A DNA stretch of 64,000 bases from Marinimicrobium locisalis (GCF_039822625.1 NZ_JBDLLG010000012.1:79883-143882); one strand, 5' to 3'. Shown: positions 1 through 9,380, numbered from the stretch's first letter. Notes: generated from the letters alone by a model not told the origin. Numbers and translations: made by a program.

Positions 1-323
1 TGAGATCGTTTCGCCATGGATAAATCCCCATCAGGTTCCAGGTGAACAGGGTATGCACGGGGTTGGCAGACGAACTGCGGTGGCCAGCTCCCGGCCCTGC
101 GTAACTCAAAGGGTAACGCGATTTCGGGGCTGACAGAGGCGCCCCGACACAACAGTGTTGTTGGCTGGCTCCTCCTCTTCGTTGGTGGGTGATGCAGCGC
201 TGATTAATCAGCACTCCCTAAAAATACTAGGGGGTTTTCGGGAGGGGGTCAATGCTTTTTGTGAAAGCCATTCACCGGGGAGGGAAAAGCTTCGGGAGCC
301 GAATGGCTCCCGAAACGTCGATT
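1..323. other. Window-edge region without a recognised gene
   Basis: No gene is recognised here. On the minus strand an ATG at 17-15, preceded by a GGGGA Shine-Dalgarno-like run seven bases upstream, could begin a gene that leaves the window after only five codons (MAKRS). The same frame stays open upstream of that ATG, so the start is uncertain. A perfect 14-bp palindrome, GCTGATTAATCAGC, lies at 199-212 and could be a regulator site, but nothing in the window tells which. The oadB terminator hairpin occupies the right edge. Confidence 0.3.
291..314 (-). terminator. Intrinsic terminator of the oadGAB operon
   Basis: Perfect 10-bp inverted repeat TTCGGGAGCC/GGCTCCCGAA with a four-base GAAT loop, starting about 10 bases past the oadB stop on the minus strand. 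It is followed by a short T-rich run (GCTTTTCCC). Position and structure fit a Rho-independent terminator, although the T tract is short. Confidence 0.75.
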
Positions 324-1631
324 TTACATGGCGGAGACCATGGAGATCATGACCCCGGCCGCCACGGCGGAGCCGATAACCCCCGCCACATTCGGGCCCA
401 TGGCGTGCATCAGCAGGTAGTTCTGCGGGTTGGCTTCCAGCCCCACTTTGTTGGATACCCGCGCGGCCATCGGCACGGCCGACACACCGGCGGAGCCGAT
501 AAGCGGGTTGATTTTGTGACGAACGAACAGGTTCATGAACTTCGCCATCAACACCCCCATGGCGGTGCCGATGCAGAACGCCACCACGCCCAACAACAAG
601 ATCCCCAACGTTTTCGCATCCAAGAAAGCAGAGGCCGCAAGCTTAGAGCCCACCGCCAAGCCGAGAAAGATGGTGGTGATGTTGATCAGGGCATTCTGGG
701 CGGTATCGCTCAAGCGCTCCACCACACCGCACTCGCGCATGAGATTACCGAAGCAGAACATGCCCAACAGTGGTGCGGCGGAGGGCAGCAACAGGGCCAC
801 CAAGACCAGCAATACGACCGGGAAGACGATCTTCTCACGACGGGACACCGGCCGAAGCTGTTCCATTTTCATGGTTCGCTCGGCCTGGCTGGTCAGCGCC
901 CGCATGATCGGGGGCTGGATCAAAGGTACCAGGGCCATATAGGAATAGGCCGCCACCGCAATCGCACCGAGCAAGTCCGGCGCCAGAATGCTGGAAACGT
1001 AGATCGCCGTGGGCCCGTCGGCCCCGCCGATAATACCAATGGCCGCCGCGTCGGCGATGGAGAAGTCCATCAGGCCAGCGGCAGATAACCCGACCGCCCC
1101 CATAATGGTCGCGAAAATACCGAACTGGGCGGCCGCCCCCAAGAACAGGGTTTTGGGGTTGGCCAGAAGTGGGCCGAAGTCGGTCATCGCGCCGACTCCC
1201 ATGAAAATCACCAGAGGGGCCACACCAGAGCCAATGGCGACCTGGTAGAAAGTATAGATCATGCCATTGGTGTAGCCATGATCCAGCGCCACCTTGTGCG
1301 CGGCGGCCAGCTCTGTGGCGGAGGCACTCTTATAAAGTTTCAGCAGCTCTTCGGCGGAGGTATTGGCGGCCACGCCAAAGACGTCCGCCAGGTCAGCCAA
1401 GACGGCCGCCCCGCCCACATCGATCGCCTGTTGAGCGGCCGACATGGCCAGGCCCGCGCCGGGGATATTGGCCATTATGCAGCCGAAACCAATGGGGACC
1501 AGCAATAGCGGCTCAAAGCCTTTGCGAATGGCCAGAAACAGCAACAACAGGCCCACCAGAATCATGGCAAAAGTGCCCCACTCCATCTGGTTAATGCCCG
1601 ATTCCTGCCACAATCGAATGAAATTATGCAT
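324..1631 (-). CDS. oadB: Oxaloacetate decarboxylase, beta (sodium-pump) subunit
   Basis: Integral membrane subunit of the Na+-translocating decarboxylase. It decarboxylates carboxybiotin carried by OadA and couples this to Na+ export across the inner membrane. The 435-residue protein is hydrophobic throughout, with many predicted membrane spans. It carries the family signature GGADGPTAIYVSS near residue 200, whose aspartate is a Na+-coupling residue in characterised homologues. The C-terminal half has the usual GAAGVSAVPMAAR-like region (here GSAGVSAVPMAARV). It is the last gene of oadGAB, 34 bases after oadA, and ends at a terminator. Length and order match the family. Close relatives include methylmalonyl-CoA and glutaconyl-CoA decarboxylase beta subunits, but the OadA partner makes oxaloacetate the likely substrate. 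Confidence 0.93.
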   Translation of the reverse strand: MHNFIRLWQESGINQMEWGTFAMILVGLLLLFLAIRKGFEPLLLVPIGFGCIMANIPGAGLAMSAAQQAIDVGGAAVLADLADVFGVAANTSAEELLKLYKSASATELAAAHKVALDHGYTNGMIYTFYQVAIGSGVAPLVIFMGVGAMTDFGPLLANPKTLFLGAAAQFGIFATIMGAVGLSAAGLMDFSIADAAAIGIIGGADGPTAIYVSSILAPDLLGAIAVAAYSYMALVPLIQPPIMRALTSQAERTMKMEQLRPVSRREKIVFPVVLLVLVALLLPSAAPLLGMFCFGNLMRECGVVERLSDTAQNALINITTIFLGLAVGSKLAASAFLDAKTLGILLLGVVAFCIGTAMGVLMAKFMNLFVRHKINPLIGSAGVSAVPMAARVSNKVGLEANPQNYLLMHAMGPNVAGVIGSAVAAGVMISMVSAM

Positions 1632-1665
1632 AGATCGCTCTCAATCTCGTTTCAGGCGGTTCGGA

Positions 1666-3447
1666 CTAGGCCAGATCCAGCAGGGGGTCACCGGCGGTGA
1701 CGGCATCACCCGCTTGAACATGAACCTTGGTCACGGTACCGGCGCGCGGTGCACTGACTTCGGACTCCATTTTCATGGCTTCCAGAATCAACAGTGTCTC
1801 GCCCTCTTCGACCGCCTCTCCAGGCTTCACCACCAACTTGACGATATTGCCCCCCAGAGGCGCCGGAACCGGCTCGCCGTCGCCGGCAGGAGCCCCACCG
1901 GAAGGCGCAGCCGAACCACCGCCAACGGGCGCTACCCCGGTGACATCGCCGCCGTCATTGACGGTGACCGTGAATTTCTCGCCCTCCACGTCGACGGTGT
2001 AGACCTCCTCGCCGCTCTCGGTGGTGACCGCCGCGCTTTCTTTGCCGGTCGGAGCCGGTTCGAACGCGTCGGGATTGCCGCGGTTTTGGAGAAATTTGAG
2101 GCCCACTTGAGGAAACAGTGCGTAGGTCAATACATCATCGATGCGCCCTTCGCCCTCTGTTAGCTTTATGTCCTTCTCCCGAGCTGACTCTTCCAGCTCT
2201 TTTGTCAGTCTTTCCAGTTCCGGCTTCAACAGCTCCGCCGGGCGACAGGTGATGGGTTCACCGCCGGCGAGCACACGCTCCTGGAGTTCCTTATTCACCT
2301 CCGCCGGAGTCGCACCGTACTCCCCCTTGAGCACGCCTTCGGTCTCTCGGGTGATGGTCTTGTAGCGCTCGCCGGTCAGCACATTCATAACCGCCTGGGT
2401 ACCCACGATCTGTGAGGTCGGCGTGACCAGAGGAATAAAGCCCAGGTCTTCACGGACCCGTGGTATTTCTTCGAGTACGGCATCAAACTTGTCTTCGGCG
2501 TTCTGCTCGCGCAGTTGGTTTTCCATGTTGGTCAACATGCCGCCCGGCACCTGCGCAATCAGAATCCGCGAATCGACGCCTTTCAGAGAACCTTCGAACC
2601 GACCGTACTTCAGACGCACTTTGCGGAAGTAGGAGGCGATTTCTTCCAGCAGCTCCAGGTTCAACCCCGTATCGCGATCGGTTCCCTCAAGGGTGGCCAC
2701 CAGCGTTTCGGTGGGACTGTGGCCATAGGTCATGGACATGGAGGAGATAGCGGTGTCGACGTTGTCGATGCCCGCCTCCACGCACTTGAGGTTGGTCGCA
2801 TGCGCCAGCCCCGTGGTGGCGTGGCTCTGCATGTGGATGGGAATATCGCAGCTTTCCTTGAGCCGCGTGACCAGTTCATACCCCACGTAGGGCTTGAGCA
2901 GGCCGGCCATGTCTTTGATGGCGATGGAATCCGCGCCCATGTCTTCAATGCGCTTGGCCAAATCGACCCAGAGGTCAATGTTGTGGACCGGGCTGATGGT
3001 GTAGGAAATGGTGCCTTGAGCGTGCTTACCCTGCTTTTTCACCGCTTTCATGGCGGTTTCGATGTTGCGCATGTCGTTCATGGCATCGAATACACGGAAA
3101 ACATCCACGCCGTTGGTGGCGGCGCGCTCGACAAACTTGTCCACCACATCGTCGGCGTAATGGCGATACCCGAGGATATTCTGGCCGCGCAGGAGCATCT
3201 GCATCGGCGTCTTGGGCATGGCGGCTTTCAGTTCACGAATCCGTTCCCAGGGGTCTTCCCCCAAATAACGGATGCAGGCGTCAAAGGTCGCGCCACCCCA
3301 GGTTTCCAGAGACCAGAAACCCACTTGATCCAGTTTCTCGGCAATGGGCAACATGTCGTCGAGGCGCATCCGGGTGGCGAACAGGGACTGATGGGCATCC
3401 CTCAGTACCAGCTCCGTGATACCCAACGGCTTTTTAGCATCGCTCAT
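1666..3447 (-). CDS. oadA: Oxaloacetate decarboxylase, alpha subunit (carboxyltransferase plus biotin carrier)
   Basis: Cytoplasmic catalytic subunit that transfers the carboxyl group of oxaloacetate to biotin. The N-terminal carboxyltransferase domain (about residues 8-300) begins with LVLRDAHQSLFATRMR, the metal- and substrate-binding signature, and is followed by the conserved pyruvate-carboxylase-like domain (about 300-470). A Gly/Ala/Pro-rich linker near 510-530 leads into a biotinyl domain whose EAMKMES motif gives the biotinylated lysine. At 593 residues it has the full family length. It lies between oadG (50 bases upstream) and oadB (34 bases downstream) on the same strand. This context argues against a stand-alone pyruvate carboxylase B subunit. 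Confidence 0.95.
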   Translation of the reverse strand: MSDAKKPLGITELVLRDAHQSLFATRMRLDDMLPIAEKLDQVGFWSLETWGGATFDACIRYLGEDPWERIRELKAAMPKTPMQMLLRGQNILGYRHYADDVVDKFVERAATNGVDVFRVFDAMNDMRNIETAMKAVKKQGKHAQGTISYTISPVHNIDLWVDLAKRIEDMGADSIAIKDMAGLLKPYVGYELVTRLKESCDIPIHMQSHATTGLAHATNLKCVEAGIDNVDTAISSMSMTYGHSPTETLVATLEGTDRDTGLNLELLEEIASYFRKVRLKYGRFEGSLKGVDSRILIAQVPGGMLTNMENQLREQNAEDKFDAVLEEIPRVREDLGFIPLVTPTSQIVGTQAVMNVLTGERYKTITRETEGVLKGEYGATPAEVNKELQERVLAGGEPITCRPAELLKPELERLTKELEESAREKDIKLTEGEGRIDDVLTYALFPQVGLKFLQNRGNPDAFEPAPTGKESAAVTTESGEEVYTVDVEGEKFTVTVNDGGDVTGVAPVGGGSAAPSGGAPAGDGEPVPAPLGGNIVKLVVKPGEAVEEGETLLILEAMKMESEVSAPRAGTVTKVHVQAGDAVTAGDPLLDLA

Positions 3448-3497
3448 GGCGTTGTACCTTTCTCACAGTTAACGGTCGCGCGGCGGGCCAGCCTTAC

Positions 3498-3764
3498 TTA
3501 GCGGCGGCGGGCGCGATGTTGCTCGATGGCGGCCTTGATAATGGCCAGCTTTTTTTGATCCACCTGAGTGGTGGGCGAGCCGGCAGCGGGCGCGGAAGAC
3601 GGCCTGCCTTTGCGCTCCAGCGGCGGCTCGGACTCAGGGAACCAGCGGTTCAGCGCACCACTCATTAAAACGGTGGCGATGACCAGCAGCGTAAGAAATA
3701 CCAGAACGGACCCCATGCCAAAGAGCATCAAGTCCGTGCCTTGTTGTATCAGTGTGTCACTCAT
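3498..3764 (-). CDS. oadG: Oxaloacetate decarboxylase, gamma subunit
   Basis: Small assembly subunit that anchors the alpha subunit to the membrane beta subunit. The 88-residue protein has one N-terminal membrane span (about residues 13-36, SVLVFLTLLVIATVLMS), then a charged, Pro/Ala-rich cytoplasmic tail ending in basic residues (EQHRARRR). Gamma subunits bind zinc through their C-terminal tail in studied homologues, and a histidine is present here, but binding is not shown. It is the first gene of oadGAB, the usual order in proteobacteria. The identification rests on size, topology and context, because the sequence itself is poorly conserved. Confidence 0.88.
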   Translation of the reverse strand: MSDTLIQQGTDLMLFGMGSVLVFLTLLVIATVLMSGALNRWFPESEPPLERKGRPSSAPAAGSPTTQVDQKKLAIIKAAIEQHRARRR

Positions 3765-4065
3765 TTATCGGGCACCCTGTCTACTAACGGATTACAGTTG
3801 TAAAATCCGGGGTTGGCCTTGCCAGACGACGCCACCGGGGCGCGCCAATGTAGCCTGAAACCCCAATTGTGGCAACTGCGTCACAGTTTTCGCGCCGGAC
3901 GGCGAATAGACCAAGGCCCTGGTGGGCGCGAAAACGGCCGGCCATTTTCTCTTATCTTTCAGAAACTTACAACTTACACCCCATTATTGGTCACGAAATC
4001 CGCTGCAGCGCGGGGCACTTGGCGTTAAAATGGCGAACTTTTTGGGGCGGGGAGCCTAAGTACTC
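3765..4065. promoter_or_regulatory. Divergent oadG/dusC intergenic region
   Basis: About 300 bases separate the divergent oadG and dusC starts and must hold both promoters. An inverted repeat, TTACAGTTGTAA (3792-3803), lies just upstream of oadG and could be an operator. A TTAAAAT hexamer-like box near 4024-4030 is a candidate -10 for dusC. No convincing -35 box was found for either gene, so both promoter assignments are tentative. Confidence 0.35.
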
Positions 4066-5013
4066 ATGCGGCTGTATTTAGCCCCGATGGAAGGGGTGGT
4101 TGACTATCAGGTTCGGGATCTGCTCAGTGCATTGGGCGGGCTGGACGGCTGTGTCACCGAGTTTATTCGCATTACCGACAGCTCGCTTCCCCGGCGGGTG
4201 TTTCGCCGCTACGCGCCGGAATTGGATAACCGCTGCCTGACACCGAGCGGCACGCCGGTGAAGGTTCAGTTGCTCGGCGGCCAGCCCGATTGGGTCGCTC
4301 TCAACGCTCAGCGCGCTGTGCGGGCCGGCGCGCTCGCCATCGACCTCAACTTCGGCTGCCCCGCCAAGACTGTGAACAAAAGCGATGGCGGTGCCTGCCT
4401 GCTGCGCCAGCCCGAGCGTGTCCATAGCATCGTCGCGGCCGTGCGCGCCGCTGTGCCAGCGCCGATTCCGGTCAGCGCCAAAATCCGACTGGGCTTTGAG
4501 GACGCCAGCCGCTACCTGGACAATGCCGTGGCAGTAGCCGAGGCTGGCGCCAGCGAATTGACCGTCCACGCCCGGACCAAGGTGGACGGATACAAGCCAC
4601 CGGCTTACTGGGAGTACATCGCTTGGATACGGGAGGCTGTTTCAATTCCGGTGATCGCCAACGGGGAAATCTGGTCACCGGCAGACTTTGAGCGCTGCCG
4701 CGCAATCACCGGGTGCGAGGGCTTTATGCTCGGGCGGGGCCTACTGGCCCGTCCCGACCTGGCGCGCGCCATTCGGGCCAATGTGAGCGGGGAAGCCTAC
4801 ACCCCCATGGCCTGGTCGCAGGTGTGCCAGTTATTGCACCGTTACTATCGGATGAGCCAACCCAATTATCCCGCCAAACACAGTGGCAACCGCATCAAGC
4901 AATGGCTGATGTACCTTCAGCGCGAATACCCGCAGGCCGCCACGTTTTTCGAGCAAATCAAGCGAGAGCGAGAACCAGCCCGACTGGACGCCGCCTTCGA
5001 GGCCGCTGCCTGA
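4066..5013 (+). CDS. dusC: tRNA-dihydrouridine(16) synthase DusC
   Basis: FMN- and NADPH-dependent reductase that converts uridine to dihydrouridine in the D-loop of tRNA; the DusC subgroup acts at position 16. The 315-residue TIM-barrel protein starts with APMEGVVDYQVRDLL, the FMN-binding N terminus typical of DusC. It carries the family signature LNFGCPAKTVNKSDGGACLL (about 95-115) and HARTK (about 168) near the FMN phosphate. The C-terminal helical RNA-binding domain is present, with the sequence NRIKQWLMYL. The length matches DusC rather than the longer DusA or DusB. It is transcribed alone and converges on ggt with a 4-base gap. Confidence 0.92.
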   Translation: MRLYLAPMEGVVDYQVRDLLSALGGLDGCVTEFIRITDSSLPRRVFRRYAPELDNRCLTPSGTPVKVQLLGGQPDWVALNAQRAVRAGALAIDLNFGCPAKTVNKSDGGACLLRQPERVHSIVAAVRAAVPAPIPVSAKIRLGFEDASRYLDNAVAVAEAGASELTVHARTKVDGYKPPAYWEYIAWIREAVSIPVIANGEIWSPADFERCRAITGCEGFMLGRGLLARPDLARAIRANVSGEAYTPMAWSQVCQLLHRYYRMSQPNYPAKHSGNRIKQWLMYLQREYPQAATFFEQIKREREPARLDAAFEAAA

Positions 5014-5017
5014 ACCC

Positions 5018-6721
5018 TCAATCGATCTGGTTGCGCTCCTCCAACCGAGGTTCGGCCACGCTGATAAACTCGCCCCGCTCATTCAACTCGATGGCCTGGG
5101 TCGACCCATAATCCCCCAGCTGGCGCAGTGAGTGCCCCTTCTCCCGGAGCGCCTCGCGCAGAGGCTCTATCAGGGGTTTCTCCACAAAGAGCTCATCCGG
5201 TCGCCACTGATGGTGAATCCGGGGCATGCGCATCGCATCCTCAAGCCCCATTCCCAAATCGATATGGTTGACCAGGGTCTGAAGCACTTGGGTAATTATG
5301 GTCGGGCCACCCGCCGCGCCCAGTGTTAGCACCGGCTTGCCGTCCCGGGTGAGCACCGTTGGGCTCATACTTGAGAGCGGGCGCTTGCCCGGCGCAATGC
5401 TGTTCGCCTCAGCACCGATCAAGCCGTAGGCGTTGGGCTCACCCGGCTGGGCGGAAAAATCGTCCATTTGGTTGTTCAGGACCACCCCGGTGCCGGGCAC
5501 AACCACCTTGGAGCCGAAGTTGGTGTTCACTGTCGAGGTGATGGCCACCCAGTTACCCTCCTGGTCAGCGGTGGCAATGTGGGTGGTGTGCTTGCCAAAC
5601 AACTCTTCTTGCGCCTTGGGCGGCGTACTGTGGTCAGGCACACTGGAGGTCTCTTTCAGAGACACTCGCGCACGCAGGGTGTTTGCGTATGCGTCGCTGA
5701 TCAGGCCCTTGGGCACTTCCGCGAACGCCGGATCCCCCAACCAGTAAGCCCGATCGGCAAAGGCCAGCTTCATCACTTCGGCCAGCAGGTGGTAGCGATC
5801 CGCTTCCGACAGCTCCGAGAGGTCATACCCCTCGAGAATATTAAGCATCTGGGCCACATGAACCCCGCCGGAGCTCGGCGGTGGGAAGCCATAGACCTTA
5901 TAGCCCCGATATTCGCTAACCACCGGACGGCGGCGAATTAATTTATAGGCGTCGAAGTCCTCGCGCGTAATCAGGCCGTCATTTTTCTCCATCCATTGGC
6001 CCACCGCCCGGGCAAACCCACCGCCATAAAAATAGGAGGTGCCTTTTTGGGCAATGCTCCGATAGGTATCGGCCAAGTCCGGCTGTTTCAGGCGGTGGCC
6101 AATGGGCCAGGGCTGGCCTTCGGGGTCGAGAAAAATAGCTGCCGTGCCGGGGTAGGCTCTCAAGTCTTCCGCGTGGCGCTTCAGGCGCCGAGCGAAAATA
6201 CCGTCGATGGCAAAGCCGTTCTCCGCGAGGTCGGCGGCCGCCCGAAGGTGCTGAGCCAGGCTGCCCTTGCCGCCTTTTTCCATCATATAGTCAAAGGCCG
6301 CCACCGAACCGGGAATGCCGACCGCCAAGGGACCGCGCTTGCTCAGCTCCGGGTGATATTCACCATCGCGCACGTACATATCCCGATGGGCCCCGGCCGG
6401 CGCCATTTCCCGGCCGTCAATGGCCTCCACCCGACCATCCGCCCAGTGAACAACGGCAAAAAGCCCCCCTCCAATTCCGGAGTTGTGCCCATCCACCACT
6501 CCCAGCGTTAGTGCGGCGGCAACGGCGGCATCAATGGCGTTGCCGCCCTGGGCATAGGCCTTCATGGCCGCTTCCGTGGCCCGCGGCTGTACGGTGGCAA
6601 CGGCTCCGTCACCGCTCTCGGTTACCTGGGCGTACTCGCCTCCCCGGACGAACGCCGCGGTGAGGCAAAGTGCGCTGAAGACCAAAAAAGCCGGAAAACG
6701 TGTGCGAGTCTTCAAAAGCAT
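5018..6721 (-). CDS. ggt: Gamma-glutamyltransferase (periplasmic)
   Basis: Hydrolyses or transfers the gamma-glutamyl group of glutathione and related peptides in the periplasm. The 567-residue precursor starts with a signal peptide (basic start, hydrophobic core about residues 8-26). The autocleavage site is TTHIA near residue 377, where the second-subunit N-terminal threonine nucleophile is expected. It is followed by the hallmark STVNTNFGS and NNQMDDFS motifs and by PLSSMSPT, which lines the substrate pocket. Length and motif spacing are normal for a processed two-subunit enzyme. It shares its strand with the GH9 gene upstream (42-base gap), but no functional link is evident. Confidence 0.93.
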   Translation of the reverse strand: MLLKTRTRFPAFLVFSALCLTAAFVRGGEYAQVTESGDGAVATVQPRATEAAMKAYAQGGNAIDAAVAAALTLGVVDGHNSGIGGGLFAVVHWADGRVEAIDGREMAPAGAHRDMYVRDGEYHPELSKRGPLAVGIPGSVAAFDYMMEKGGKGSLAQHLRAAADLAENGFAIDGIFARRLKRHAEDLRAYPGTAAIFLDPEGQPWPIGHRLKQPDLADTYRSIAQKGTSYFYGGGFARAVGQWMEKNDGLITREDFDAYKLIRRRPVVSEYRGYKVYGFPPPSSGGVHVAQMLNILEGYDLSELSEADRYHLLAEVMKLAFADRAYWLGDPAFAEVPKGLISDAYANTLRARVSLKETSSVPDHSTPPKAQEELFGKHTTHIATADQEGNWVAITSTVNTNFGSKVVVPGTGVVLNNQMDDFSAQPGEPNAYGLIGAEANSIAPGKRPLSSMSPTVLTRDGKPVLTLGAAGGPTIITQVLQTLVNHIDLGMGLEDAMRMPRIHHQWRPDELFVEKPLIEPLREALREKGHSLRQLGDYGSTQAIELNERGEFISVAEPRLEERNQID

Positions 6722-6763
6722 AAGGTGTTCCTGTGGTCGAGCCCTATCACCGGAAATAACGCT

Positions 6764-8512
6764 TTAGTCCTCCTCGTACAGTACCTGAAGAGCACCGGAA
6801 ACATAGATCAGAGGCGCATTCCAGTTGATCGTTACTTCATTGGATGCGTAGCTGCACCAGTGGTCCAGATAGGACTTCGCCGGCTTGTCCGACGGATAAG
6901 CGACGGGGCAGTCCCCCGCATCCTGCTGGCCACTGTGCGGCCCGCCGGCCAGAAACCCTGGCACAGGGGCCTCTATGCCGTCGGCCGCCGAGGGGCGGTG
7001 GTGGATGTGCATCGGCGTCTTGGCGCCGTAGCCGGTCACGTAGGAGTAACCCGTGGGGTTGCGCCCCAGCACATAATCCATTAACGACTGAGCGGCGGCC
7101 AGGTAGTTCTCGTTGTCCGTCAGTCGGTAGGCGGCTATCAGCATCATGGCGCTATTCATGGCAACGCCATTACTCCCCCACACGAAATCCTCCGCGCGCA
7201 TGGGGACGCCGGCCGCGGAGCGCCGCCACTCATGGTACAGCTCATCACCCAGCGACTTTACCCGCTCGGCCACCAGCGCTTGTGCCGCCTCGGGCAGACT
7301 GGCCCGGTGCTCCGCCAGGGAAAGCCAAGCCAAACCGCTGGAATCGGCCCAATTCGGAACACGGTTCTCTACCGGGGTCGGCGCAATGGCCTCCCAGTAC
7401 TTGGGCTCGCCCGTGGTCAGGTACAGTTCCGCCGCGGCCCAGGCAAATTCGTCGTGAAACTCCTCATCTCCGTACTCCCCGGTGTGAATATCTTCGGGGT
7501 TGCGGTAGATCACCTCGGGGTTGGCTTTCGCCCACTCCCAGGCAGCCACGGCGGCGGTGCGAGCGATATCGGAAAAATCGGGGTAGGCGGTGTCGTAGTC
7601 GGCGTAGACCCGGCTGGCCACGGCCATAACCGCCGCAAAGTTAAGGGCCGCGGCCGTACCCTTCTTGACGAAGTATCGCTGAGCGGTGGCCTGGTCCGGC
7701 ATCACTTTGTCGGAGAAGCGTTTGGTCGTCAGTTTGTGGTAAACACCACCGTCGTTGGGGTCCTGCATGGTGAGCATCCAGCTCAGGTTCCACATGACCT
7801 CGTTCAGCAGGTCGGGGACGGCATCCCCGCTCTCCGGAATATTGAGCTCGCGTCCCTGATAGTAACGCGGGAAGTGCTCGTAGGCGGCCAGCAGCGTGTA
7901 GGTACTAATGCCGGAATTCACAATGTATTTGTTGTAGTCGCCCGCATCGTACCACCCACGGGGCGAGGCGAGAGTCGTGCCTTCCGGTCGCTCGGCGCTC
8001 GCCGCGGAGCGATGAATTTCCACCTGTTCATCCGGGTGGCCCAAGGCGCGGGCATAAACACCCGCTCTTTCTTCTTCCAGGGCCATGCTGGCACGGTTGA
8101 AATAATAGGCTTTAACCGCCGCATCGTTAAGCGACGCATATACCGACCCATCAATGAGGAAAGCTCGAGACTCCTCCAGACCCGGCACTCGCAGCCGGTA
8201 ATGGCCAGGCTGCGTCAGCTCGGAAAAATCGGCTCGCCGTACGCTTTCCCCCGAGTGCGGCCAACGCTCGGCCGCGCTCAAAGCCCCGCTGTACGCCGTG
8301 CGCCCGCTGCCTTGCTCAACGACTTCAAAGGTGTCGCCAAAGCCGGCGGGCACGGTGGCCTCTTTCACCGCTTGCGGCGGATACCCCAGTTGATTGACTT
8401 GAATAGATGCTTCCACCACTTCGGAAGCTTCCCGGGGCGGTTCGGACTGACAGGCCGCAAGCCCGGCGAGCAAGACGCACAGAACAAGGGCGGAGCAACG
8501 AGCGTTGAACAT
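6764..8512 (-). CDS. GH9 family glycoside hydrolase (cellulase-like lipoprotein)
   Basis: Probable endoglucanase or cellodextrinase acting on beta-1,4-glucans. The start chosen at 8512 gives MFNARCSALVLCVLLAGLAAC, a lipoprotein signal with an LAAC lipobox. A longer frame reaches 8611 but would bury the signal. After an N-terminal immunoglobulin-like domain (about 30-115, with IQVNQLGYPP), the GH9 catalytic domain follows. It contains GWYDAGDYNKY (catalytic-base aspartates), NPTGYSYVTGYG with a downstream HHRPS histidine, and SNEVTINWNAPLIY (the probable acid glutamate) near the C terminus. The mature 560-residue enzyme would be anchored to a membrane by its lipidated cysteine. GH9 membership is clear; exact substrate specificity is not. 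Confidence 0.9.
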   Translation of the reverse strand: MFNARCSALVLCVLLAGLAACQSEPPREASEVVEASIQVNQLGYPPQAVKEATVPAGFGDTFEVVEQGSGRTAYSGALSAAERWPHSGESVRRADFSELTQPGHYRLRVPGLEESRAFLIDGSVYASLNDAAVKAYYFNRASMALEEERAGVYARALGHPDEQVEIHRSAASAERPEGTTLASPRGWYDAGDYNKYIVNSGISTYTLLAAYEHFPRYYQGRELNIPESGDAVPDLLNEVMWNLSWMLTMQDPNDGGVYHKLTTKRFSDKVMPDQATAQRYFVKKGTAAALNFAAVMAVASRVYADYDTAYPDFSDIARTAAVAAWEWAKANPEVIYRNPEDIHTGEYGDEEFHDEFAWAAAELYLTTGEPKYWEAIAPTPVENRVPNWADSSGLAWLSLAEHRASLPEAAQALVAERVKSLGDELYHEWRRSAAGVPMRAEDFVWGSNGVAMNSAMMLIAAYRLTDNENYLAAAQSLMDYVLGRNPTGYSYVTGYGAKTPMHIHHRPSAADGIEAPVPGFLAGGPHSGQQDAGDCPVAYPSDKPAKSYLDHWCSYASNEVTINWNAPLIYVSGALQVLYEED

Positions 8513-8644
8513 AAATGACCTCTGAATTCTTTTTTGGTTATGGTATTGACCGTGGGCTGAGCGGCCTGAGTTATCGCAAGGCCGACTCTGTGCCGGGAAA
8601 GAATAGCGCAAGCCCAGACTCTCGTCAGGCGACTTTACCTAACC

Positions 8645-9355
8645 CTATAGGTTTAACACTTTTTTAACGAAGGGAATGGTCAGCTTGCGCTGCTCCGCCA
8701 AGGAGGCGTGATCAAGCCGCTGCAGGTAACAAAAAAGCTCGTTCATATCTCTGGGCACACGCTGCAAAATATAGTGTGCCACTTCTTCGTTGAGCTCCAA
8801 CCCGCGCGCACGGGCACGGTGGCGCAGGGCCAGTTGTTTTTCTTCGTCACTGAGCGGGTGTACTTGGCAGGTCATCCCCCACTGCAGCCGCGAGCGCAGA
8901 TCCGGCAGTTCAATGGGCAGTTCGCGCGGGCCCTGAACGGCGGCGACCAACAGCCTGCCACCGTTATCGCGCAGGCGATTGAACAGGTGGAAGAGCGCTT
9001 CTTCCCAGTCCGGCTTGCCCGCGACCGCCTCGAGACCATCCAGGCAAAGGTAGTCCAGTTGGTCGAGCCCATCGAGCAGCGCCTCGGGGGCAAAGCCTAC
9101 CACCTCCCTCAGGGGTAGGTATTGAATGGCCTGGCCGGCATCCTGGGCGCGGTGGCCCGCGGCCTGAAGCAGGTGGGTAAGCCCTACGCCGGAGCGGCCC
9201 CACAGGTAAATGAACCACTCACCACGGCCTTCGGCCTGGGCTTTAAGCAACTCCAGGCTTGCAGCGTTTGCGGATCCCTCCGGCGCGTAGAAGTTATCGA
9301 AAGTGGCGTCATCATTCAGGCTAACGCCGAGGGACAATTGCTGAGGGTTGGCCAT
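8645..9355 (-). CDS. hda: DnaA regulatory inactivator Hda
   Basis: DnaA-homologous AAA+ protein that, together with the sliding clamp, stimulates hydrolysis of DnaA-bound ATP to prevent re-initiation of replication. The 236-residue protein starts MANPQQLSLGVSLNDDATFDNF; the QQLSLGV segment matches the clamp-binding motif of Hda. The P-loop is degenerate (YLWGRSGVGLTHLLQAAG), as is usual for Hda, and DYLCLDGLEAV is the Walker B region. It lacks the DnaA DNA-binding domain. It sits 25 bases downstream of the DUF2066 gene on the same strand. The DUF2066-hda arrangement divergent from purM is common in pseudomonad-type Gammaproteobacteria. Confidence 0.93.
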   Translation of the reverse strand: MANPQQLSLGVSLNDDATFDNFYAPEGSANAASLELLKAQAEGRGEWFIYLWGRSGVGLTHLLQAAGHRAQDAGQAIQYLPLREVVGFAPEALLDGLDQLDYLCLDGLEAVAGKPDWEEALFHLFNRLRDNGGRLLVAAVQGPRELPIELPDLRSRLQWGMTCQVHPLSDEEKQLALRHRARARGLELNEEVAHYILQRVPRDMNELFCYLQRLDHASLAEQRKLTIPFVKKVLNL

Positions 9356-9380
9356 GCCGTGGGCGACTCCTTGGTGGAAC

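Noticed and set aside
252..1088. Long plus-strand open frame opposite oadB (278 codons)
   Set aside because: Low-complexity His/Gly/Arg composition, no family resemblance, entirely antisense to the clear oadB gene. Shadow of high-GC coding sequence.
2515..3501. Long plus-strand open frame opposite oadA (328 codons)
   Set aside because: Antisense to oadA with biased composition and no ribosome-binding site. A codon-bias artefact.
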